Assembly (NCBI GenBank): GCA_900175165.2
Contig: FWWN02000170.1
Span: 1-10,834, forward strand
DNA length: 10,834 nucleotides
Source of the DNA: Rhizomucor pusillus
Taxonomy: Eukaryota; Mucoromycota; Mucoromycetes; Mucorales; Lichtheimiaceae
Direction: 5' to 3'
Every line of letters starts with the position of its first letter. Within the stretch, counting starts at the first letter, position 1. Made by a program: the position numbers and the translations under genes. Below the pieces are notes generated by a model that saw only the letters and a program-made list of their open reading frames with translations, was not told the origin of the DNA and searched no databases. Below, piece by piece: positions 1 to 8,249 of the stretch.

Positions 1-97
1 TTTGTGACGGCGGAGCAATTTTGCGCTTTGCCTTACTGTACATACAGTATCTCAATACCCTCCAGAGCATGCCCATCAAGTATCCTCCATAGCGCAT
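1..97 (-). CDS. Possible 5' end of a minus-strand gene, cut by the left edge
   Basis: An ATG at 97-95 on the minus strand opens a frame that stays open to base 1 (32 codons). It reads MRYGGYLMGMLWRVLRYCMY and then a basic stretch (SKAKRKIAPPSQ). A hydrophobic or aromatic start followed by a basic patch would suit a membrane-anchored enzyme, but I do not recognise the family. A second minus frame over the same bases (about 187-32, ending in a stop) also looks protein-like, so at most one of the two is real. If this call is right, the gene is divergent from the hydrolase at 715, with roughly 600 bases of shared upstream DNA. Weak call: short, partial and without a recognised motif. Confidence 0.25.
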   Translation of the reverse strand, partial: MRYGGYLMGMLWRVLRYCMYSKAKRKIAPPSQ

Positions 98-714
98 CAA
101 AAACACTGGACGAATATCCAAAGCCGTCCTTGATATTCATCACATAGCCATGAAGGAATAAAAGTTTTTGATAAACTTGCTGTAATTAAGTAGTTCACAA
201 AATCTAGAACATTGGATGGCCATTACTTTTTTCTGACAGGCATCAAAAACAAATTATTTATAAGGATCGACAGTTCAGCCGTGCTGAAAGTTTATTATAT
301 CATCTATAAGAACGTGACTAAATGTTACAAGCCTTCTATTGTTCAACGAATTATCTGCATAGATTTCCAAGCGACATTATCAGCCGACAGAAATCACACC
401 GCCACAAGAAGTTTATTGCGAATGTTTGTGTGTTGGACATTTAAATGCATAGCGAAGATCTCTCCATGTTTTGTACCGGTGTTTGGAATGGATCAACCGG
501 GTCGAAAGGGGGATACGATGAATTGTCGGGCACATTGCCTTATTCTGATCCCGTCGGCGTGGGCGATGGTCTCTACACGGAAAGGGGGACAAGATTCATT
601 CACCACCACCTAACAACAACCACCGCCAGCTTCCCCTAATAATTATATCTTGTCATTTTTCGTTTTCTTATTGTTTTTCGTCTTTCTTTCCTACTCCTTT
701 TATCAAAAGGTACA
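98..714. other. Upstream intergenic region of the hydrolase gene
   Basis: No gene is supported here. The longest plus frame (212-613) has irregular composition, no recognisable motif and several rare-looking stretches, and I treat it as chance. The last 80 bases before 715 are rich in T and C, as is common in fungal promoters and leaders just before a start codon. No tRNA or repeat was seen. Confidence 0.4.
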
Positions 715-2374
715 ATGGTTACGAAGGAATCAACTGCGGACGAACGGTCTTTCATGTCATCCGCCAGCGGTAGCTCCACATCCGCATCGTCGCCTTCATT
801 GTCTTTATCATCCACGCAGCGCACATCATCTGCAATATCTTATTCGCCGTCGCCGTCGCCTTCGTCCTTTGTTGTCGTACCCAACCTTGCATCGATTGGC
901 AGCGGTTTGGCAGGCATCACCGGTGCAGCGCTGTTGTATCTTTATCAATGCGACTTGATCTATCCGAGTTCATTTCCCGAAGGCTCACGTGCACATGTAA
1001 AAGACTTGTTTGCAGCGAATAACCAATGATCCATGGATGGTAATTTATATGATAGGTTGCGAAACCATCAGAGTACGGCATGAAATATAGGGAGGAAAGG
1101 CTAAAGACACCAGACGGCCTACGTTTGCAAACATACGTCATGCTAATGGAAAAGGATCCTGAAAACGCGCCGACCATATTGTATTTTCATGCAAGTGGGA
1201 TACAACATTATTGTCACGCGCCTTAGCCTTACTAACAGCTCTTCATTTAACATTATAGGCTAATGCAGGCAATCTGGTAAGACGCCATCGATGCATGCAA
1301 TATATATCTTCTATCGTAGTTGGGCACTTACAAATGTATGGCGCTGTTGAATTGACCTAGGGACATCGACTGCCGGTAGCAAAGTTGTTTTACGAAAAGC
1401 ACAACTGCAATGTAGTCATGCTTTCTTACAGAGGGTAGATATGCAGGATAGGCTGGATGCAGATAGACATCACTGATATTGACAGCAACACAATGTCATG
1501 CAAAAAAGATACGGCTACAGCGAAGGAAAGCCAAGCGAGAAGGGGCTTCGCATTGACGCTCAGGTACAGTATGTGAAAGGAGATAACAAGTTAGAAGATA
1601 ATATGCCCTTAACATATTGACGCTTCTTTTGCCTCTGTTACTCTTTGCTCCTTTCTTCGTACACAAAAAGACGGTGCTGGACTACGTTCGGTCTCATCCA
1701 ATTCTCAAGCATACGTTGCTTATTGCATATGGACAGTCCATTGGAGGGGCAGTAGCTATCGACCTCGTATCACGAAACGAGAACGCTTTCGCTGGATTGA
1801 TGGTTGAAAACACTTTCCTTAGCATAGTAAGTGGTATTGAGGAAAAAAAAAATAACGCTTGCTTGATGCATCCCCTCTGACTCCCAGTATCCTTACTCCT
1901 TCATCCTTCCCCGAACAGCGCAAACTGATTCCACACGTGCTACCTGTTCTTCGTCGTTTCACATTTCTTTGCCACCAGAACTGGACATCAGAAAGCAGTA
2001 TCAAGAATATCCACAATACGCCTGTCTTATTTCTCTCTGGAGCATGCGATGAATTGGTGCCTTCAGCGCATATGCAGCGTCTACACGATGTTTGCGCAAC
2101 CAAGCAAGGGAAAGACTGGGTTCAGTTTCCGAACGGAATGCACAATGATACTTGTATGCAGCCAGGTTACTTTAAAGCTATCGGTGACTTTTTTGAAAAA
2201 CGAGTACTTCCACGTAAATCAACTGTCTTGGAGCAGTTAGAAAAGCTTGCAACCATCGACCTAGATACGAAAAAATCTATTCGCGAAGGCAGACGGAAAA
2301 GTACACCTTTCACGCCAGGGCTTCGATCTGTCCGCAAATCCTTCCTCCGACGATCTTCGCTTGGTAGCTTCTAG
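715..2374 (+). CDS. Bem46/ABHD13-like membrane-anchored alpha/beta hydrolase, 7 exons
   Basis: Exons 715-996, 1056-1190, 1259-1276, 1361-1434, 1509-1563, 1671-1826 and 1919-2374 join in frame to 391 aa. The family is Bem46/ABHD13, predicted serine hydrolases linked in fungi to the ER or cell periphery; the substrate is unknown. A Ser-rich head (about 1-52) leads to one membrane segment (about 53-78), then the family motif YQCDLIYPSSFPEGSR. The joined exons restore the oxyanion motif HANAGN (139-144), LSYRGYGYSEGKPSEKGLRI, the nucleophile elbow GQSIGG (Ser211), LSGACDELVP (Asp284) and FPNGMHNDT (His315), so the catalytic triad is complete. The protein is longer than the usual 300-340 aa because of the Ser-rich head and a basic tail (about 345-391) ending LRRSSLGSF. 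Start choice: ATG 715 has A at -3 and G at +4. Intron 2 is GC-AG and exon 3 is 18 nt. The exact N-terminus is the least certain part. Confidence 0.9.
1191..1258 (+). other. GC-AG intron in the hydrolase gene
   Basis: The donor is CAT|GCAAGTGGG, the branch-like actaac lies at 1231-1236 and the acceptor is cattatag. Only this GC donor restores HANAGN in frame. The nearby GT (1195) would be phase 1 with no matching acceptor. Confidence 0.75.
1259..1276 (+). other. 18-nt microexon encoding ANAGNL
   Basis: It lies between the acceptor at 1258 and the donor gtaaga at 1277. Its six codons complete the oxyanion-loop motif HANAGN and lead to GHRLP in the next exon (1361). Both borders are phase 0, so skipping would keep frame but remove the motif. 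Confidence 0.75.
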
Positions 2375-2550
2375 CATAATAGTACTAATCTCTTTTCTTT
2401 CGTTTTTTCCTTTGTAATTTTAGTAATCTTCTTCTCTCTTTCATTCTCAAATCCTCTACACAATTTTACGCACATACTCTCCACACACATATTTTCTCCC
2501 TTTGTTGGATTGATGCTTAATTAATCGTACATGACGGTAGTTTATTGGCT
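2375..2550. promoter_or_regulatory. Convergent 3' region between hydrolase and ELP5
   Basis: This is a T/C-rich stretch of 176 bases between the two stop codons. On the minus strand AATAAA (2546-2541) sits five bases after the ELP5 stop and is a candidate poly(A) signal. No AATAAA was seen for the hydrolase. Confidence 0.5.
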
Positions 2551-3725
2551 CTAAATATCTAGATCGTCATCTGGATCCTCGTCGTCAAAATCATCAGCTG
2601 CATCTGGCTCATAATAAATCAATCCTCCTCCAATCTGTTGAGTTTCCGGGGTGCCTTGTTGAACCTTCGTGAATGGCAGTATCATATTTTCCTTTGCCTT
2701 TCGCTGATTATCTGTCAATGACAGATTGAAGGACAGATCGGCCATTGAAGTCAAAGTATCCTCTGCCACAACCTGAACTTGCTCTTCTTGATCATGTTCA
2801 CTCGTGACTACAAGTCCTTTGCGCCCAAGGTAGAACCGGTTCGTTTCGTAAAGAACTTTGCCACTCTTCCGCCGCCATTCGATCGTAGCAATACCACCCT
2901 TTGCAATAACATTGGACGTAGTTGTCATGTACGAGAACGTATCTTGTGGTACGAATCCAGTTAGCGCTGACTGTGTCTCGAACATGGTTCGTTCTGGTAC
3001 TGCGTCGAGCGTTACTATGACTGCTGCTAGTCGTTGCAACGCATCTGACATTGGGATAAGTGTTGATTTTGAACCAGCACGGGTATCCGCTCGATGTCCC
3101 ACGATAAGCCGTATATTATCTAACGTTAACGCGTCAGAAATCCATAAGCTGCTATGCAGGAAAACATTACCCCATTCGTACCATTCGTTAGAGACTCGAG
3201 AGCCTTAATGAATTGGTAAGTTCGTTGCTGTGATATTGCGAGCAAAGGATGGATGGAATCAATCGCAATTAGGCATTTTTCCTTCTTTTCGAGCTTTTCA
3301 ACGACGGACGCAAGTATCACGTGTTCCATATCGGCCAAGTTGCTGATCTGTTGGATTGACCCTCGATCGTTGGTCGTCGTTGCCGTGTAATTGTCCCATC
3401 CAAACGGATCTGTGTATGCGTCAATTATATGGATCGATCTGCCCGTTGCGTTGGGATGCAGTTTCTCAAGCCAAGACTCAGGACATGACTCGGTTAGGAT
3501 AACGATCAAAGGTTGCTCGTCTTTAAGAGCTTGGTTGCAAAACTCTGAAATTAGAAGCGATGAAGAGAAGCGTACAGTGCCGTTGACTACAACGAATGGT
3601 GCAGATCGTTTGCTGCTTAGTAACTGATCTAGACACTGTGACATTTGGTTCAGTATGCGGGAAAGAATGCGAAATTTCTGAGCAGAAAATACGTCGTATT
3701 TCAACCTAACAGCGTCCAGAGCCAT
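2551..3725 (-). CDS. ELP5: Elongator complex subunit Elp5 (Iki1), 2 exons
   Basis: Exon 1 is 3725-3182 and exon 2 is 3119-2551 on the minus strand, 370 aa after splicing. Elp5 forms the Elp4-Elp5-Elp6 RecA-like ring of Elongator, which helps modify wobble uridine 34 of tRNAs in the cytoplasm. Visible signs are the N-terminal strand-helix pattern APFVVVNG ... SSLLISEFCNQAL, the central CLIAIDSIHPLLA, the IRLIVGHRADT segment matching the LHSDLH-type segment of the family, LQRLAAVIVTLDAVP, and above all the conserved acidic end IYYEPDAADDFDDEDPDDDL plus DI. No Walker A motif is seen, as expected for Elp5. Start choice: ATG 3725 (G at -3, G at +4) rather than an upstream GTG at 3761. The intron (62 nt) splits a codon after its first base, giving LTN-D-NIRL. 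Longer than yeast Elp5 (about 309 aa), but within what fungi show. Confidence 0.9.
3120..3181 (-). other. 62-nt intron of ELP5
   Basis: The donor is G|GTACGA (3181, minus) and the acceptor is cgttag (ending at 3120), with ctgac and ttaac as candidate branch sites. It is phase 1 on both sides. Without it the frame ends at a TAA inside this segment. Confidence 0.8.
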
Positions 3726-3852
3726 CGCGGCATTGCGTTTACATAAATAATACACTAACACTAATTAATTGCTGATGATGCTACGGTGCATTTCTTAGAC
3801 TCCTCCATGGATGGTCAATTTTATATTGGTCGTATAATATCCTTCTCTGTGA

Positions 3853-4011
3853 ATGCTGGAAAATCCAGGACAGACTGACGTGCTAAGTGAAGAACCAAAC
3901 AACAACCAGGAGAAACGTACTATGCTAGACTGCTTGGACCAAATGGAAGAACAAAACATTCTACGTAGTCTGTACATAATACTATCCAGTACAGGAAGAT
4001 TATCAACTTGA
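3853..4011 (+). CDS. Possible 52-aa small protein, divergent from ELP5
   Basis: ATG at 3853 to TGA at 4011 encodes 52 aa. The middle is polar and acidic (SEEPNNNQEKR), followed by an amphipathic, helix-like part (MLDCLDQMEEQNILRSLYII) and a short polar end. Composition and the helix pattern look more like a real protein than its surroundings. It starts about 127 bases from the ELP5 start on the opposite strand, so the two could share a promoter. I do not recognise the family. It could also be an exon of a larger gene whose other exons I cannot define, or chance. Confidence 0.35.
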   Translation: MLENPGQTDVLSEEPNNNQEKRTMLDCLDQMEEQNILRSLYIILSSTGRLST

Positions 4012-5004
4012 AAACTTTGACTACATCAACGCATGAAATTTCTTGGTATTGCCAATGAATATTTCTCTTCGGCACTTAAAAATGCCTTGCTGAATTATAT
4101 ATGCATATAAAACTTCATGTAAGGCTTATATTAGTGACAACTGAAAAGAGGATAATCAAATAGTAAGCAGGGCTATCGACGTTTTATTTAAGATTCATAC
4201 ATATGTTCCAACAGGAAAGCCATCCGAATTGACCACGTTTATATAACCGTTGATAAGGCTGCGATAGACATGACTTCGCGACAGTGAGCTTTGCAAAAAT
4301 GTGCATTTCTCGTACATTTTTTGCACGATACTGTCTCCATTTGGTGTGCAAAACCAAAGGAAATTGGAAATTTTTGGACATTGTACACTTCTTGCACAAA
4401 TTCTGCACAGGTGTTGGTAATCGATGCTCTAGAGTTAGCAGTGGTAAACCTTAACAGTATTAATCTTACATATGAAAATAACTATAATGTGCAGGTGTAT
4501 GCGTATAAATAACAGTGCTGAAGAAGTGAGAATGAGAACAAGCTCTCTACTATAAACGAATGTCTCTCTCAAAAGAATGATTATGAAGCACAATGTTATC
4601 AATGAGAGTTGCCAGGCAGATACATATACACCAATAATTACATGATTTTGAGGATGCCATGTTATGGATCGCTACAGGATTGTCTCTTACCGATCTTGCC
4701 CAACCAACGTCTTGGAACAATAATTAGTCGAGACGATCAATGGACGCGGTTTGGAACTTTATATTTATAACGTATGATATAGCGTGATTATCCGTGGGTC
4801 ACTATATCAGACTCTAAAATGGCCATATGTATGCTGATACGTTTTGACTTCGTTTAATGAACAATATATATCCATACATTATTCTCTCCCCCTTCGTGTC
4901 GCGCGCTGTAGCTGCTGCATTGTTCACTGCGGAAACTCCGCGCACAAAAGGTTCAATGAAAGATTTGTTCCTACCTTTGAAGCTTTCCGCTATCCTCAAC
5001 CGCC
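4012..5004. other. AT-rich intergenic region upstream of the bromodomain gene
   Basis: No gene is supported. A 25-codon frame at 4033 and frames at 4291-4512 and 4844-5066 have no motif or usable splice context. A weak imperfect inverted repeat lies at 4292-4407 (listed separately). The bases just before 5005 (tatcctcaaccgcc) form a plausible leader for the next gene, and the frame of that gene is closed by TGA at 4978. Confidence 0.45.
4292..4407. repeat. Weak imperfect inverted repeat, possible small element relic
   Basis: The left arm 4292-4320 (starting TGCAAAAATGTGCA) and the reverse complement of 4379-4407 (starting TGCAGAATTTGTGCA) share TGCA, TGTGCA and GTACA in the same order, with one gap. 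No clear target-site duplication is visible. The size of about 116 bases would fit a MITE, but the match is imperfect and may be chance. Confidence 0.2.
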
Positions 5005-7068
5005 ATGCTGTCGTCAAGCGAAAACCGATTCTGTTCCAACACTCTCAAAGCCCTCATGAAACATGAGCGATCTCTAGCTTTCTTACAGCCTGTCGATCCA
5101 GTCCTTCTTCAGATTCCCGATTACTTTGACATTATAAAACATCCTATGGATCTCAGTACCATTCAACGCAAGCTACAAGCCGGCGAATACGATTCAGTCG
5201 ATGACTTTTGCGCAGACATCCGTTTAATGCTTGACAACTGTTACCTTTACAATAACCCAGGCGATCCTGTTACGCTCGATGCAAAAGAACTGGAACGAAC
5301 ATTCAAACAATGTCTAACGAAACGGAAAACCGCGGTACATTCGATCAACTCATAGCAGTATCCTTAACGCTAAACATTAATCGATATTTGTAGATGGAAA
5401 TGCTCGAATCCGAAGATGGTTCCAACGAAGCTACTCCCTCCGGCTCTCGATCTATATCCAAACCACGCGTGCCCTCGCACTCATCCAGCTCGCGCCCAAC
5501 ACACATCACTATGCCAGCCGATCAGTACGATCGATGCAAAGGCGCGATAAAAGAAATGCGAAAATCAAAACATAGCGAGTATAACTGGCCGTTCTTGCAG
5601 CCCGTTGATGCAGCTGCCTGGGGAGCCGTTGATTACTACGATATTATCAAACGACCAATGGACATTGCAACATTGGATAAAAACCTACGAGAAGATAAAT
5701 ACAGCAATGAAGAGCAATTTTATGCAGATGCAAAGCTAATATTCCGGAATTGCTACACTTACAATCCTGAGGGTCATCCAGTGCACGCCTTTGGAAAGAC
5801 TCTGGAGAACGTGTTGGATCAATATTGGGAAAGAGCACACAAAAAGCCCCAAGCTCCCAAAGGTGAGTAACGGATCGCCCGTCAACAGAGTGAAAACTAA
5901 CGAAGTTGTAGCTACAGACTCTTCATTACATTCGCGACCGCAGTCTGCTTCGAACAAACGCGAAAACGACGATGCTGGCAAGCTCGAAGGTAAAAGCGGA
6001 CGTCTTGAACATGTTAATTGTAAGAATAATTTCGTTAAGCCCATGTACCTTGTGTTAGAATCTCGAAAGAAAATCAAAATAACAATCAAAGGCGTAAGTT
6101 ATAGATTTGAGGATAAAAGTTGATACACAATTTTAAGCATATTACGATCAGGATAACGTTCTTCAAGCGTCTGCAAGCAAACCGAACAGAGTAGTTGCAT
6201 CAGATTCATCATCATCTTCATCGATACCAAAGCCTATACCGCCTAAGCAACCAGTAGCACGGACAGCGAAACCATCGGAACAGACTATCAAACCGTTCCC
6301 TGTAAGTTGGCTAGATGAGCAACGTCGAGATCACATGTTTGCTAAATGAACGTTTAGGTCTACACACCAGTATCAAATCCTGCACCGCCTATCAAGCGAA
6401 AAGGTGCCTGGGATAGTAATGACAAAGAAGAAGAGGTAATATAAACGAGATAAATGTCGGTCACATTCGTACTGATTTTTAGTTTATTGCTAGGAGAAAG
6501 AGTTAGCTGCGATACAACGTGAATTAGCAAAATTTAAGCAAGAGAAGGAGCGTATGAAAAAGGAAGAAGAGGAAAAAGCACATCGGTAAAGCATTTGCAA
6601 AAATGCCCTAGTTTGGCTAATATACATGGAACTCACGAGAATCTTTTGATAGGGAGTGGATGAAAGAGGCAGAGTGGAAGAAAAAGAGAGATATTCAAAA
6701 GAGACTCAAAGAATTGGCAAGTGGCACTCTCTTGAAGAGCATACGTTCGACTTTGAATTTCTGACAGATCTTGTGTCTACTAGGGAGATGCACCGCTGGA
6801 TTTGTTGAAAGAGAAAAGAGCCATTTCAGCCATGGAGAGAAGTTTCCTCAGGAACGGCAAGGATTATTATAATGCACGCAAAAATCATTTCTTCACTTGT
6901 GATTACCGACATATCATACCCACACAGACGGTTCGCGGCATGATGTCAGAGAATCACCATCTGCCGCGGCCGCAGTTGCCTCTCGAGCACGGTGTGGAAG
7001 AAGGCACCGCTGCATTTTACATGCAAGCGGTGCAAGAATCATTGAAGCGACGTCGGGAGGAAATGTAA
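5005..7068 (+). CDS. Tandem-bromodomain protein with charged coiled-coil-like C-terminus, 8 exons
   Basis: Exons 5005-5334, 5394-5862, 5912-6093, 6152-6301, 6358-6435, 6494-6585, 6653-6716 and 6784-7068 give 549 aa. Bromodomains bind acetyl-lysine, mostly on histones, so a nuclear chromatin role is expected. Bromodomain 1 spans about 8-105 (LQPVDP, PDYFDIIKHPMDL, NCYLYN with binding Asn83). Bromodomain 2 spans about 155-256 (WPFLQPVD, YYDIIKRPMD, NCYTYN with Asn234). In domain 1 the WPF shelf is changed to LAF. A low-complexity Ser/Pro/Lys linker follows, containing KIKITIKG (320-327), then a Glu/Lys-rich helix (about 400-455) and a tail (504-549) rich in conserved-looking Pro, Glu and Arg. 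The paired domains recall BET/Bdf1 proteins, but I see no ET domain. Start: the frame is closed upstream at 4978; a distant 5' exon cannot be excluded. The last intron is GC-AG. Confidence 0.85.
6717..6783 (+). other. GC-AG intron in the bromodomain gene
   Basis: The donor is TTG|GCAAGTGGC, ctgac at 6771-6775 is a possible branch site, and the acceptor is tactag. No GT donor in the right phase exists between the exon 7 coding stretch and the in-frame TGA. Splicing joins KRLKEL to GDAPLDLLKEK. Confidence 0.65.
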
Positions 7069-7072
7069 TAAA
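7067..7072 (+). promoter_or_regulatory. Candidate poly(A) signal overlapping the bromodomain stop codon
   Basis: AATAAA begins on the second base of the TAA stop, and a further AATAAA-rich run follows. This is the standard hexamer, but fungal signals are loose, so its use is inferred. Confidence 0.4.
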
Positions 7073-7230
7073 AATAAAAAATACTGTGGGAAATCTGGGG
7101 TTTTCACTCTGAATTGGAAGGAATACGGGGTTGATTCCGGTTGACTGTACCTCCAGCCCAAGTTGCTTTTGAGAGCATTATCATCGTTGAGGTTAAGAAG
7201 AAGTTACATCGGAGAGAAAGGCGTTTCACT

Positions 7231-8042
7231 TAAAAGAAGCCAAGGGAACAAGGAGTGAGCTGTAACTCCCAAATATCTTCGAGTCAAACTAAATCTGAGG
7301 TTAAGGCCAGTGACTCTTCGACGTCACCGGTTAACACTGCAAAGACAAAATTTTCATCAGGCAGCTTTATGTATTCTCGAGAATGCCTTTTCAGGCCTGT
7401 CATGCTGATGCTGCTTACAATCAAATAGAAAGCTCTCCGAGAAATCCGTATGCCTATTGGTTATGAAGTGGAACGCCTACGAAACTGTCATCATTAAGCG
7501 TCGGCAATTCGCTTTCTTCCCGTCTGGCGCTTTCTCTTTCTTTCTCTTCCGTTCTTCCCACGTCTGCATCAGGATATCTCCTACAGATATACATACTTTG
7601 CAGAGAGTTTATTACAGTCCATCGAAGAATTGTCTGAACTTATAACCAGCAACAGATAAAGTTGGTTTGGTGGAAGTTTCAGACAGGACGGCAAGTTCAG
7701 AAGCATTCCTAGGCAGTAAGAAGTGGGCGCTTCGGTGAGTCATTCTATTAACGCCAGAAGTATAATAAATACTGAATACTACATAATTTATACTAGAGTG
7801 AACGAAAGAAGGTGCGGCATGTCTGCGTGTGCGCGTGCGTACGATCGTCCGCAAGAGACGGTCCGCGGCACGATGTCAGTAAACAGCCGTCTGCCTCGGC
7901 CGCAGTTGCCCTTGGAGCAAGATGTGGAAGAGGGTACCACTGCATTTCACATGCAGGCGGTACAAGAATCGCTTAAGAGTAAGCGAGAAATGTTTAAATA
8001 AAAGCCGTAGAGCATCTTTGCGGAAAATCTGCAGTTTTCAAG
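7231..8042 (+). pseudogene. Decayed tandem copy of the 3' half of the bromodomain gene
   Basis: Three collinear blocks match the gene upstream. First, 7231-7322 resembles 5840-5925: the end of exon 2, the gtgag donor, an aaactaa branch-like site and the start of exon 3 (cagactcttc versus cagtgactcttc). Second, 7673-7695 resembles 6839-6861 (GAAGTTTC ... ACGGCAAG). Third, 7858-8001 matches 6928-7068 clearly at both DNA and protein level, and similarity runs on into the 3' flank (gcggaaaatctgcagttttc versus gtgggaaatctggggttttc). Both bromodomains and exons 4-7 are missing or unrecognisable, and stops occur between blocks. The distance between the first and third blocks is about 600 bases instead of about 1060, so there were deletions. 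The first two blocks are moderate evidence and the third is strong. Confidence 0.7.
7819..8001 (+). CDS. Open 60-aa remnant carrying the duplicated bromodomain-protein tail
   Basis: ATG 7819 to TAA 8001 encodes 60 aa. From TVRG (7858) on, about 34 of 46 residues equal the last 46 residues of the bromodomain protein, including LPRPQLPLE, VEEGT and MQAVQESLK. Many of the DNA changes are at third codon positions, which suggests that selection on the protein lasted for some time after duplication. It may be a small gene, the last exon of a reduced paralog, or simply a still-open part of a pseudogene. No bromodomain is attached. AATAAA (7997-8002) overlaps its stop. Confidence 0.4.
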   Translation: MSACARAYDRPQETVRGTMSVNSRLPRPQLPLEQDVEEGTTAFHMQAVQESLKSKREMFK

Positions 8043-8249
8043 ATGTATAATATAGTTCCATCAAACGATATTGCAAATAGATGTTTCAATCATGGTAGCA
8101 TACACAACGAGCAGCCTCATTTTCTACGGCTGATGCACTGTTTGAATTTCCAAGTCCGCATGAATCAAACTCGCCCAGCACCTGCTTATCACCATCCTTT
8201 CTCCACACACCTCGCTCGCTGTTCTTGTTCTCTGCCTTCCCAAATTATT

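Noticed and set aside
32..187. Second minus-strand frame at the left edge (LHGYVMNIKDGFGYSSSVFD ...)
   Set aside because: It looks protein-like and has an AG just upstream, but no upstream exon in the right phase could be found, and it overlaps the other candidate at 97-1.
212..613. Plus-strand frame of 133 codons upstream of the hydrolase
   Set aside because: No domain, irregular composition, and it sits where a promoter is expected.
3120..3173. Alternative ELP5 donor GGG|GTAATG giving a 54-nt intron
   Set aside because: The phase does not match exon 2. Only the donor at 3181 joins the conserved IRLIVGHRADT segment in frame.
3726..3761. GTG start adding 12 residues to ELP5
   Set aside because: Fungal genes start at ATG. 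The ATG at 3725 has a good context and fits the family start.
4184..4512. Overlapping frames of 73-74 codons on both strands
   Set aside because: They run through the weak inverted repeat, lack motifs and have no splice support.
8043..8249. In-frame 69-residue N-terminal extension of the repeat protein
   Set aside because: It overlaps the flank of the duplicated bromodomain tail and a pyrimidine-rich leader, and its composition differs from the rest. ATG 8250 is preferred.
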